Part shown: piece by piece, positions 51,279 through 59,811 of the stretch
How the letters are laid out: every line of letters starts with the position of its first letter
Position numbering within the stretch: the first letter of the stretch is position 1
Assembly (NCBI RefSeq): GCF_009498525.1
Contig: NZ_QSNT01000009.1
Span: 1-64,000, forward strand
DNA: 64,000 nucleotides
Direction of reading: 5' to 3'
DNA from: Rhizobium sp. ICMP 5592
GTDB lineage: Bacteria; Pseudomonadota; Alphaproteobacteria; Rhizobiales; Rhizobiaceae
Made by a program: the position numbers and the translations under genes
The notes under the pieces: model-generated
Seen by the model: the letters and a program-made list of their open reading frames with translations, nothing else
What the model was told of the DNA's origin: nothing
Databases searched by the model: none

Positions 51279-52961
51279 ATGATTCGGGAGCCAGACGTGA
51301 CTTACGTTATCCATAGCGACCCAATCGACACTCTCATTCTCCGCAAGGAAAGAGGCGCGTTCTTCACGCCTCCGGCGATCACGCGTTTCGTTTCCAAATG
51401 GGCAATTCGCGCACCTGATGATCGCGTGCTTGAGCCTTCGGCGGGCGACGCCGCATTCCTGGTCTCCGCCGTCGATCGCCTCCGTGAACTCGCTCCACGC
51501 AGGATCCGGCCCCCCACGGTCTATGGCGTGGAAATACACGCCCACAGCGCGGGGGTGGCGCGCAAGCGGGTCTCGGATGCCGGGGGCAATGCCGATATCG
51601 AGCTGTCGGACTTCTTTGCTGTCCAGCCGGACCAGGCGTTCGACGCAGTCATCGGGAACCCACCGTATATTCGATACCAGGACTTTGCCGGGGAGGCTCG
51701 CGCCCGCGCTCGCGGAGCGGCCATCAGGGGCGGCGTTTCGCTAACGGGTCTCGCGTCGAGCTGGGCCGCGTTCACCGTGCACTCCGCGCTGTTCCTGAAG
51801 AAGGGTGGCCGACTGGCCTTCGTTTTGCCAGCCGAGCTGCTTTCGGTGAACTATGCCTCTCCCGTCCGCAAGTTCCTGTTCAGCCGATTCCGTGAAGTGC
51901 AATTGGTGTTGTTCGACGAGCAAGTCTTCCCGGAAGCTGAGGCGGATGTTGTACTACTGCTTGCGGATGGTTATTTAGAGGGGCCGGCGGGTCATGCAAC
52001 AATCCGCCAGACAAAGAACGCCGGAACGCTCGACACGCTCGGTCCTGGACAGAGCTGGACGCCAGCCGACCCGGCGGGCAAATGGACCAGCAGTCTTATC
52101 GATGCCGACGCTGTCCATGTGTTGCAATACGTCTGCGCAACTGGCTTCTACACAAACTTGGAGACCTGGGGCGACACGACGCTCGGGATGGTAACCGGGA
52201 ACAACAAGTACTTCACGCTGTCCCCCCAGCGCGTCGCCGAGCTCGGTCTCCGCCCTGACGAACTCCTCAGTCTTTCACCGCCGGGAAGCTCTCATTTACG
52301 GGGGCTCTCGCTCTCGAGCGCCCAGTTAAAGAAGCTTGGCGAGGACGGTAGTGCTATCCACCTGTTCTATCCCACCCACCCGCCTTCCAAGGCTGCTGCA
52401 GCATATATTGCCGATGGACACAGGACCGGCGTCGACACAGCCTATAAGTGCCGGGTCCGCAAGACTTGGTATCGGGTGCCGCTAATTTCCCCTGCCGACC
52501 TCTTACTGACATGCATGAACGCGGACACGCCTCGGATCACGGAAAACGCGGCCAGGGCACGTCACCTTAATTCCGTGCATGGGGTTTATCTGGCCGACAT
52601 GCATAGGGACCTGGGCCGCGAACTTCTCCCCGTCGCCAGCTTGAACTCGATTACCTTACTGCATGCTGAAATGGTAGGCCGCGCCTACGGAGGCGGAATC
52701 CTGAAAATCGAGCCAAAGGAGGCCGACATTTGGGCTATGCCGTCGCCAACACTGGTTGCCTCATGCGCCGGTAAACTTCGCGAGGTCAAGAAGAGCGTGG
52801 CGAAGCTTCTGGACAATGGAAAGCTGCTCGATGCTGTAAAGATTGTCGACCAGGTGCTGCTCGACGATAGCGAGGTTTCGGCGACGCAAATGGCAACCGT
52901 CAGAAATGCACGTTCTGAGCTCGCAAACCGCCGTAACATGAGGTCAGCCAGTGGCCGCTAG
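51279..52961 (+). CDS. N6-adenine DNA methyltransferase (Eco57I-like, type II)
   Basis: A 560-residue gamma-class methyltransferase. The motif X-like ERGAFFTPPAITRFVSKWA comes first, then motif I LEPSAGDAAFL near residue 52, and the catalytic motif IV NPPY at 127-130. A C-terminal target-recognition region follows. ATG 51279 is given; GTG 51297 has a better placed GGGAG upstream and is an alternative, leaving MTYVIHSDP. It overlaps the next gene by 11 bases. With its partner it forms a restriction-modification system that marks host DNA. Confidence 0.88.
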   Translation: MIREPDVTYVIHSDPIDTLILRKERGAFFTPPAITRFVSKWAIRAPDDRVLEPSAGDAAFLVSAVDRLRELAPRRIRPPTVYGVEIHAHSAGVARKRVSDAGGNADIELSDFFAVQPDQAFDAVIGNPPYIRYQDFAGEARARARGAAIRGGVSLTGLASSWAAFTVHSALFLKKGGRLAFVLPAELLSVNYASPVRKFLFSRFREVQLVLFDEQVFPEAEADVVLLLADGYLEGPAGHATIRQTKNAGTLDTLGPGQSWTPADPAGKWTSSLIDADAVHVLQYVCATGFYTNLETWGDTTLGMVTGNNKYFTLSPQRVAELGLRPDELLSLSPPGSSHLRGLSLSSAQLKKLGEDGSAIHLFYPTHPPSKAAAAYIADGHRTGVDTAYKCRVRKTWYRVPLISPADLLLTCMNADTPRITENAARARHLNSVHGVYLADMHRDLGRELLPVASLNSITLLHAEMVGRAYGGGILKIEPKEADIWAMPSPTLVASCAGKLREVKKSVAKLLDNGKLLDAVKIVDQVLLDDSEVSATQMATVRNARSELANRRNMRSASGR

Positions 52962-53982
52962 ACCGAGTTCGAAAGCAGAGGCTTGGGAAATCTTCGACCA
53001 TATCGTCGAAGCTGCTGCACCCGGTGGGGAACACAGCAATCCATGGGTTCCCGGACCCGACGGCCAGCCGTTCTTCCATCCCGATTACGACACCCTTGCG
53101 CTGTTGCTCGGCGTCCCGCTGCACCTGAAAGTGGGGACGCAAACGGGTGTGCCTGCCCTCGCCCTTGATGTCTGGCTCAGCTATGAACTTCGAAGGGCTG
53201 GTTTCGGCACGGACCAAGTCTGGCCCAGGCCGTTTAATCCACGCGTTCTTCCAGCGCCAGTCGCCGCGTTCGTCAAGTCGCTTCCCACGGCGATACGAGC
53301 CAAGGCACAGTCCCATCTGATCTCGAATACATCCATTCCCAGCGTTACCTCCTCCTCAGCTTCGATTCTCGGCAAAAACTACCTGAAACAGGTCGATGTC
53401 ATCATTACCGATTGGGTGACCGGCCCAGAATTGTTGATTTCGACGAAGCGAATGGATTCGTCCTATGGAAAGAATGCGCCGAACCGCATCGAAGAGTCCT
53501 ATGGCGACGCTAAGAATCTCCGCCTGCGTCACCCGCTAGCGGCGCTTGGGTTCTTGTTTGGACTGCGGTCCGACATCCTAGAAAAGGAACCCAAGACGGC
53601 GGAGTGGTTGTTCGACCTTTTGTCCAAGCTTGGCCGTGAGGACGATGCCTATCACTCCACATGCCTGGTGTTGATGGACTATTCAACTGATCCAATCCCC
53701 CCGGCGGCCGACGAGGAGGAGCTCGACGGCGGCATATTAGAGCCTGGGCCGCAGCCAATAACCGACCCTGCCGAGGGTGAAATCGCGCATCTTACGGAAA
53801 GCACGGTCGAGAGTATCGTCAAGGCCCTGCCCAAGGTAACGATCCTCGAAGAGCGAACCCCAGACGACCTCTCGCCCGCCCGTTTTCTGACGTCCTTGGT
53901 TACGCGGGTTCTCGCGACTACGCCCGTAAACATGCATGAAGAGGCCAGGAAGCGCAGGTCTTCGGTGTTGGCCAAGAAGTAA
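52951..53982 (+). CDS. type II restriction endonuclease (PD-(D/E)xK-like)
   Basis: A 343-residue protein whose GTG start lies inside the methyltransferase gene, with GAGGT upstream. The likely nuclease core is YLKQVDVIITDWVTGPELLISTKRMDSSYGKN: Asp149, Glu160, then S-T-K with Lys166. The usual Glu two residues before Lys is Ser, so the motif is a variant. The following RIEESYGDAKNLRLRHPLAALGFLFGL segment occurs in restriction enzymes of this class, as I recall. Tight coupling to the methyltransferase is the strongest argument for the call. Confidence 0.75.
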   Translation: MAARPSSKAEAWEIFDHIVEAAAPGGEHSNPWVPGPDGQPFFHPDYDTLALLLGVPLHLKVGTQTGVPALALDVWLSYELRRAGFGTDQVWPRPFNPRVLPAPVAAFVKSLPTAIRAKAQSHLISNTSIPSVTSSSASILGKNYLKQVDVIITDWVTGPELLISTKRMDSSYGKNAPNRIEESYGDAKNLRLRHPLAALGFLFGLRSDILEKEPKTAEWLFDLLSKLGREDDAYHSTCLVLMDYSTDPIPPAADEEELDGGILEPGPQPITDPAEGEIAHLTESTVESIVKALPKVTILEERTPDDLSPARFLTSLVTRVLATTPVNMHEEARKRRSSVLAKK

Positions 53983-54065
53983 TGCCCCTTAGAACTTGTT
54001 ACACTCGCTGATACCCGAATGAAGCATTCGTGCCTCCATCGCGGGGAAGGCTAGAGGAAAAAAAT

Positions 54066-54128
54066 ATGGTCTCAGATACCGGCGATTTATTCGATGCCAT
54101 GGCGGCGTCTCGAGAGGAGTCAGACTAA
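54066..54128 (+). CDS. possible 20-aa leader peptide
   Basis: A short frame, MVSDTGDLFDAMAASREESD, with AGAGGA about seven bases upstream. It is acidic and has no recognised family. It precedes the sigma-factor-like operon and could be a leader or a chance frame. Confidence 0.3.
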   Translation: MVSDTGDLFDAMAASREESD

Positions 54129-54143
54129 CATCGGAGAATCGGC

Positions 54144-54302
54144 ATGGAGAGACAGACGGTTAAGGCATCGGTTGCGTTCGCAATCGAGGAAGCAAAAAGA
54201 AAATTTCTTCGAAGCCATTTTCCGCTTTCCGGGTTTCTCGCTCCGACGCGATCAATTAGACGAGCGCACCTGATGGCCGCTCGCGAACCGCTGCTGCGCT
54301 GA
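54144..54302 (+). CDS. possible 52-aa basic protein
   Basis: A frame of 52 residues beginning MERQTVKASVAFAIEEAKRK and ending AREPLLR, basic, with CGGAGA five bases upstream of the ATG. It ends 13 bases before the sigma-factor-like gene. No family is recognised. The good RBS and tight spacing make it a plausible small member of the operon. Confidence 0.4.
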   Translation: MERQTVKASVAFAIEEAKRKFLRSHFPLSGFLAPTRSIRRAHLMAAREPLLR

Positions 54303-54315
54303 GCAAGGGGGTCAG

Positions 54316-55107
54316 ATGGCTCGACCGTTGACTAAAACTGAACCGGATGGAGTGCTCTATGCGCGTCCGTCGACGGTAGAAACCCAGATCGACCAGGCGG
54401 TCCAGCTTTCAGTCACCGATCTGCGGCGGCGTCTGCTGATTACCGATCGGAACGATCCCAGCCATCTGCGCTCCGAATGCCTCGTTCATCTCGTTCGGGA
54501 GGGGCGACGCTCCGGGGACCAGGCGCGGATGACCGCGGTCTTGCCCATATTGCTCGGCAGATGCGAAGCCAACCTGCGCGTTACGGTCGCGGATGGCGTA
54601 ATACCGGACGCCGCGAACCTTCGACAGGAAATCCTCGACAACCTGGCGGAGCTGTTCGTGATGGACGGGTCGGGCGACTTTCCCGACGAACTGGATTTCT
54701 ACGAATGCAAGTTCAACAAGGCATTCAGGGCGCTGCGTATCGATGCCGTTCGGCGCGCCGTGCGGCGGAGCAAACGCTCCATAGAAGTTGCCGATATGCC
54801 GGAGCTTGAGGTAGAAAGCACGCCCGATGCCTTTGAGGATGCCTTTGCCAGGGTGTCGGAAACATTCAGGGTTTTGCCGACCCAGGAATGGGATGCCTAT
54901 CGGGAGCCATTCCTGCAGGCAATCGAAGCCCTGCCACCAGACGAGCGAGAAGCCGTCATGCTTGTCCATGTCCTCGGCTACAAGGCGGAATCCGAAGATC
55001 CCGAGGAAGAGACGGCTGCAACGAGATGCAATTGTACGGGACGAACCATTCGCAACCGGCTGACACGGGCCGCCGCGAAGCTTTCCCGTTTCAAGGAGGA
55101 CCTATGA
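54316..55107 (+). CDS. sigma-70/ECF-like protein
   Basis: A 263-residue protein. The middle part (CEANLRVTV, FNKAFRALRIDAVRRAVRRSKR) is like sigma region 2, and the end (FLQAIEALPPDEREAVMLVHVLGYK...ATRCNCTGRTIRNRLTRAAAKLSRF) is like region 4, a helix-turn-helix. It may direct RNA polymerase to the promoter of its own operon, or be a repurposed DNA-binding protein. The next gene overlaps its stop as ATGA. It is the first large gene of the operon that encodes the ubiquitin-like enzymes. Confidence 0.7.
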   Translation: MARPLTKTEPDGVLYARPSTVETQIDQAVQLSVTDLRRRLLITDRNDPSHLRSECLVHLVREGRRSGDQARMTAVLPILLGRCEANLRVTVADGVIPDAANLRQEILDNLAELFVMDGSGDFPDELDFYECKFNKAFRALRIDAVRRAVRRSKRSIEVADMPELEVESTPDAFEDAFARVSETFRVLPTQEWDAYREPFLQAIEALPPDEREAVMLVHVLGYKAESEDPEEETAATRCNCTGRTIRNRLTRAAAKLSRFKEDL

Positions 55108-55760
55108 GCCAGACCCTTAACGCAGGCCCGCGCGCATTGCGGGAGGCTTTCTACGCACTATCCGCCGCCCAGGAAATCCCCGATGCCAAGCTGCTGGACG
55201 ATCTCGTTCGCCAGCATCCTCTATATGGCGCGGAACTCACCCAATTCGCCATTGCTCTTGCGGTTGACGCATTGCGCGGCGATCGCGCTTCCGAAGAAGC
55301 CGAAGCGGCAATTGACCCCACAATCGTAAGCCCAGCCGTCAGCAGGGCAATGAGCCATTTCCAGAACCGGCTTCATGCCGTTACGGCCGGCGCGCCACAG
55401 GCGGTGAACGAGCCCGCAATCGTCCCTGACGCGCCCAACCCGTTCAGCGGTTTATCGCGTGGTGAGTTTCGTGGTTTCGCGGGACGGCTAAACGCGAATG
55501 CGGTTTTTGTTGGCAAATTGCGTGATCGGCAGATCTACCCAGATACCATGACCTCTGGTTTTCGCAAGCGGGTCGCCGACGAGCTTACAGCACCGATTGA
55601 TGTGGTTGTTGCTCACTTCGCAGCTAGACCTCCAACTCCAACCGGACAGTATTTCAAAGCCGAGGGTAAACCATCGGTTGGAGCGCAACAGAGTTTTGAA
55701 GAGGCTGTGAGGAACTCGGGTCTGACCGAGGAGCAGCAGCGCTTTCTGTTAGGACTGTGA
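55104..55760 (+). CDS. hypothetical protein in the ubiquitin-like operon
   Basis: A 218-residue protein starting in an ATGA overlap after AAGGAGG. The N-terminus (PRALREAFYALSAAQEIPDAKLLDDLVRQHPLYGAELTQFAIALAVDAL) resembles a helical anti-sigma-like domain. The C-terminus (SGLSRGEFRGFAGRLNANAVFVGKLRDRQIYPDTMTSGFRKRVADELTAPIDVVVAHFAA) is globular. By position next to a sigma-like gene, it may be its partner or inhibitor; no membrane segment is seen. The helicase gene starts four bases after it. Confidence 0.55.
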   Translation: MSQTLNAGPRALREAFYALSAAQEIPDAKLLDDLVRQHPLYGAELTQFAIALAVDALRGDRASEEAEAAIDPTIVSPAVSRAMSHFQNRLHAVTAGAPQAVNEPAIVPDAPNPFSGLSRGEFRGFAGRLNANAVFVGKLRDRQIYPDTMTSGFRKRVADELTAPIDVVVAHFAARPPTPTGQYFKAEGKPSVGAQQSFEEAVRNSGLTEEQQRFLLGL

Positions 55761-55764
55761 GCGA

Positions 55765-58700
55765 ATGGACCAGTTCGAGCCGATCAGGATCAAGGCTGCG
55801 ACGCTCCACAGCGAGTTGCTCGCTGACGGGCAGAACCCGTTCGACCTGCTTGCACTTGTTCAAGCGGCTGTCGCGCGCCGCGAGCTCGACCTCGTCTGGT
55901 TGCCCCGTGGCGATCCTGCGCTGAAAGGCGCACGCGCGCTGTTTGACGATCAGGGCGGAACAATCTGCTGCGAGGATGAAGGTGACGCAATAACGCGGGC
56001 CCTTCTGGTCGCTCACGAACTTGGACATTCCGAGCTCCATGCCGGTTCGACGACCTGCACCCACTCCGATGTCGATCCTTCCCGGAGCTCGGAAGCGGCA
56101 CCCGTCGGTTTGCAACGAGTCGAAGACTATGGCGCACGAGAGCGGCGTGAGTTGCAGGCAAATGTCTACGCTCGCGAGCTTGTGCTTCCCCGCGCCTTTG
56201 TGCAGGATTTGCACGTCAGCCGCGATTTGACCGCTGTGGCGATTGCGGATCGAACGAAACTCCCTGTCGCGCTTATCCGGCAGCAGATACTTGACGCCTT
56301 GCTTTTGCCAATCGCGGTCGCCGAGATCGAGGCAGAACCGGCGCAGCCGGCAGCGCGAAGGCCCGATCCGTCTCAAGATCGGGCAGCGGCATTCCGTGGC
56401 AAGCCATTCCAACTGCAGGCCGGCCCAGGAACGGGCAAAACCCGAACGCTAGTCAAGCGCGTGCTCTCGTTATTGGCGGAAGGGATTGATCCTGCAGCAA
56501 TACTTATTCTGACATTCTCCAACCGCGCTGCGGGCGAACTGTCCGAGCGATTGACCGCGGCAGCGCCAGAGGCCGCCCCGAAGCTTTGGATTGGCACGTT
56601 TCACGCATTCGGGCTTGATCTCGTGCGTCGCTACCATGACAGGTTGGGGCTTTCAGCGAACCCGTCGCTGTTTGATCGCAGCGACGCGATCGAGGTGCTT
56701 GAGGACATTCTGCCTACCCTCCCACTGGTCCATTACCGGAACCTTTGGGATCCTGCGATGGTGCTGCGCGATATCGTCGGGGCAATTTCCCGGGCCAAGG
56801 ACGAGATGGTTGGTTCAGCACGCTATCGCGAATTGGCAAAGGCGATGGACACTGACGCTCACGACGAGGACTCACGGACCACCGCAGCGAAATGCCTCGA
56901 AATCGCGGATATCTACGATCTCTATGAAGGGGCCTTGCGCATGCACGGAGGCGCGGATTTCGGTGACCTGATCATGCGGCCGACGCAGCTTCTGGAGGAA
57001 GATGAGGCTATTCGCATAGGAGTCCAGCTTCGCCACCGTCACGTCCTCGTCGACGAATATCAGGACGTGAACCGGGCGAGCGCACGTCTTTTAAAGACGG
57101 TGGCCGGGGACGGCGAACGGCTTTGGGTCGTTGGAGATGCCCGGCAGTCAATTTACCGGTTTCGTGGGGCCTCGTCGGAAAACATGATCCGGTTCGCCAC
57201 GGACTATTCTGGCGCAGTCATTGATCAGCTCCGCGTCAACTATCGCTCGACCGAGCAGATCGTGCGCAGTTTCGTTGCCGTTGCGCCGCACATGGGCGCT
57301 TCACGCGGCATGCTGACCCTCGATTTGGAGGCAGACCGGGGCGAAGGCCCAAGTCGTCCCGAAATAAGACGCTTCGAGACACTGGATGACGAAGCAGAGG
57401 GCGTTGCGGCAGGCATCCGCCAGTTGGAAGGTGCAGGCGTCAAGCTTGGCGATCAAGCCGTTCTATGCCGTACCAATGGCCGGCTGAACGAAATCGCAGC
57501 AGCACTTGAAGCACGCGGTATTCCGGTTCTCCATCTCGGCAGCTTGTTTGAGCGAGAGGAGGTCCGCGACCTGCTTGCGGTGCTGAGTCTGGCCGTTGAT
57601 CCATTCGGCGACGCCCTCGTGAGGGTTGGCACAATACCGCGATATGGCCTTGGTCTCCAAGATTCGCATTGTCTGAGCCGACATCTCCGATCGTTGAAGA
57701 AGCCTGCGCTGGCAGGCCTCGCGGAAGCGGCAAACGCGCCGGGGCTCACTGCAACAGGACATGCAGGCGTTACGCAACTGGCCGTCGATCTGGCTGGCCT
57801 GCGTTCGAATATGAGCGCGTGGGACTTTTTGACAACCTATCTGCTCGATCGAACCGACCTGGCGAAACGATTGGGCGCAGCAACCTCGGTGACCGAGCGA
57901 ATGCGCGCGGTGGCGGTATGGCAGTTCCTCAACTTCGTGCGCGAACAGAGCCCGGTTGGAGCGGGGCTTCCCATTCAGCGCGCACTTGATCGCGTCCGCC
58001 AACTTGTGCTTCTGGCAGAGGAACGAGACCTGCGACAAGTCCCGGCTGCTGCCTTGCATCTGGATGCCGTTCGCCTGATGACTGTTCACGGCAGCAAAGG
58101 CCTTGAATTCGAGGCCGTGCATGTGCCCGGACTGACGGTCGCAAGCTTCCCGAGTTCGAACCGCGGTCAACGGTGCCCGCCACCCAACGGGATGATCGAT
58201 GGTGTCGGTAATACTTCGCCTGCGGACGAGGCCAAACACGCGCACGAGGATGAGGAGCAATGCTTGTTTTTCGTGGCGTTGTCGCGTGCCCGCACACACC
58301 TGCGCCTTTATCACGCGCGAAAACAACGAAATGGAAATGGGCGCTCGCCATCACCTTTTCTGGGCTGGCTCGCCGCGCCGCTTGTCCAGGACGTTACAAA
58401 CCCGCCGGTCCTTCCGCTGCCGCCAGGTGCTCCGCAGCCCCAACCGATCGCAATCTCTTGGCCGTCAAGCTGGGTCCTGACAGACAGTCGTCTGGGCTCG
58501 TACGAAAAATGTCCGCGCCGCTTCTTTTATACGCACGTCCTGGGGTTGGGCGGCGCTCGCAAACCCACGGCATTTTCCCGTACCCATGATTGCATTTATG
58601 AACTGCTGCGCTGGCTTGCCGATGCCCGGCGAACCGGGGAACCAAGCCTCGCCGAAGCGGAAGCGGCGTTCGAGGCAATCTGGAAGGAACGCGGACCAGC

Positions 58701-59193
58701 CGACCATGCTTTTGCCGATGATTATCGGCGGCTCGCCTCGAAGCTGATCAAGGCAATCTTGAAGGCCGGAGTTAGTCATCGCTTCAGGGAAGCAGAGCCG
58801 CTCGCCATCAAGTTTCCAAATGGTCAGGTGCTGGTCGAGCCGAACGAGTTAGCCGAATTACCCGATGGCACTCTCATTATCCGGCGCGTTCGCACCGGAT
58901 ACAAAAGGAGTGATGAGTATGACCGGCTTGATTATACCCTCTATCTCCTTGCTGCACGAAGCCAGTTCGGCGGAAGGGCGGTCGTTCATGCGTTGCACTT
59001 GACGGATGAGACGCTTGAGCGGGTCGAGGTCAGCGCCACAAAGGTCAGCAATCGGCAAAAGAAGACCGAGACGATGTTAGCAGGTATCGCAGCGGGCTCC
59101 TTTCCAACGGAAACAGACCCCATCACTTGTCCTCGGTGTCCGCACTTCTTTATCTGCGCAGCCACTCCGCCGGGCTCACTGACGCTCGATTGA
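55765..59193 (+). CDS. ImmA/IrrE peptidase-UvrD helicase-nuclease-like fusion
   Basis: An 1142-residue protein with three parts. Residues 1-190 are an ImmA/IrrE-type metallopeptidase: HELGH at 84-88 and RRELQANVYARELVLP. Residues 200-860 are an SF1 helicase: Walker A AGPGTGKT at 219-226, TFSNRAAGEL, DEYQD at 430-434, GDARQSIYRFRGA, and MTVHGSKGLEFEAVHV. Residues 900-1142 resemble an AddB/Cas4-like nuclease with an Fe-S cluster: Cys916 in YEKCPRRFF and CPRCPHFFIC at 1122-1131. The expected D...ExK residues are unclear (VEPNELAELPDGTLIIRRVRTG), so nuclease activity is doubtful. The domain order suggests coupling of DNA-end sensing to peptide cleavage. Confidence 0.85.
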   Translation: MDQFEPIRIKAATLHSELLADGQNPFDLLALVQAAVARRELDLVWLPRGDPALKGARALFDDQGGTICCEDEGDAITRALLVAHELGHSELHAGSTTCTHSDVDPSRSSEAAPVGLQRVEDYGARERRELQANVYARELVLPRAFVQDLHVSRDLTAVAIADRTKLPVALIRQQILDALLLPIAVAEIEAEPAQPAARRPDPSQDRAAAFRGKPFQLQAGPGTGKTRTLVKRVLSLLAEGIDPAAILILTFSNRAAGELSERLTAAAPEAAPKLWIGTFHAFGLDLVRRYHDRLGLSANPSLFDRSDAIEVLEDILPTLPLVHYRNLWDPAMVLRDIVGAISRAKDEMVGSARYRELAKAMDTDAHDEDSRTTAAKCLEIADIYDLYEGALRMHGGADFGDLIMRPTQLLEEDEAIRIGVQLRHRHVLVDEYQDVNRASARLLKTVAGDGERLWVVGDARQSIYRFRGASSENMIRFATDYSGAVIDQLRVNYRSTEQIVRSFVAVAPHMGASRGMLTLDLEADRGEGPSRPEIRRFETLDDEAEGVAAGIRQLEGAGVKLGDQAVLCRTNGRLNEIAAALEARGIPVLHLGSLFEREEVRDLLAVLSLAVDPFGDALVRVGTIPRYGLGLQDSHCLSRHLRSLKKPALAGLAEAANAPGLTATGHAGVTQLAVDLAGLRSNMSAWDFLTTYLLDRTDLAKRLGAATSVTERMRAVAVWQFLNFVREQSPVGAGLPIQRALDRVRQLVLLAEERDLRQVPAAALHLDAVRLMTVHGSKGLEFEAVHVPGLTVASFPSSNRGQRCPPPNGMIDGVGNTSPADEAKHAHEDEEQCLFFVALSRARTHLRLYHARKQRNGNGRSPSPFLGWLAAPLVQDVTNPPVLPLPPGAPQPQPIAISWPSSWVLTDSRLGSYEKCPRRFFYTHVLGLGGARKPTAFSRTHDCIYELLRWLADARRTGEPSLAEAEAAFEAIWKERGPADHAFADDYRRLASKLIKAILKAGVSHRFREAEPLAIKFPNGQVLVEPNELAELPDGTLIIRRVRTGYKRSDEYDRLDYTLYLLAARSQFGGRAVVHALHLTDETLERVEVSATKVSNRQKKTETMLAGIAAGSFPTETDPITCPRCPHFFICAATPPGSLTLD

Positions 59194-59301
59194 AAAAATT
59201 ACGCATTGGCTTTCCGGGTTCCTGCTCCGCTGGCGATCAAGTGGGTAAGGGACGAAGCCAGGCAATGGGGCCTCGCACTTCGATCCCCGGAGTGCAAAGC
59301 T

Positions 59302-59811
59302 ATGACGTCCATCGACGTATTTTACCAGGGCGAAGGCATCGGCGAGATCGCGCATATCGAGCTCGAGCATGATGCAACATTCGCCATCCTCAAGACTAGC
59401 CTGATTGAGAAGCACGGGGTTGCGCGTGACGCCCTGCTGTTCCTCGAAGACGAGGATGAACCGCTCAACGAGACCACTCTCGTCAAGGAACGCGCATCCG
59501 CCAAGGGGCTGAAGGTCCACATCCACCGCTGCCGCCATGTTGAGGTGACGGTCACGTTCAACGGCGAGACGGCCGAGCGCCGCTTTTCCCCGAGCGCCAC
59601 GGTCGCACGCGTGAAGCGTTGGGCGGCCGAGAAGAAGTTCGGCATGTCCGAGGACGAGGCCGGCGAGCATGTGCTACAGATCGCCGGCACCCACGATCGT
59701 CCGGCGCCCGGAACACATATCGGTGCGCTGACCGACGGCAAGGTCTGCGCTCTCGCCTTCGATCTCGTGCCTGACGAGCGTGTGAACGGTTCGCCGGAGG
59801 GCGACGCGTGA
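59302..59811 (+). CDS. tandem ubiquitin-like protein
   Basis: A 169-residue protein made of two beta-grasp domains. Domain 1 is residues 1-77 (TSIDVFYQGEGIGEIAHIEL, KVHIHRC) and domain 2 is 78-157 (HVEVTVTFNGETAERRF, KRWAAEKKFGM, GALTDGKVCALAFDLVP). The C-terminus is VPDERVNG followed by SPEGDA; there is no free GG, but Gly163 could be exposed by the JAB peptidase encoded two genes downstream. The ATG at 59302 has CGGAG about ten bases upstream. The gene overlaps the E2-like gene. It is the presumed modifier of the system. Confidence 0.75.
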   Translation: MTSIDVFYQGEGIGEIAHIELEHDATFAILKTSLIEKHGVARDALLFLEDEDEPLNETTLVKERASAKGLKVHIHRCRHVEVTVTFNGETAERRFSPSATVARVKRWAAEKKFGMSEDEAGEHVLQIAGTHDRPAPGTHIGALTDGKVCALAFDLVPDERVNGSPEGDA

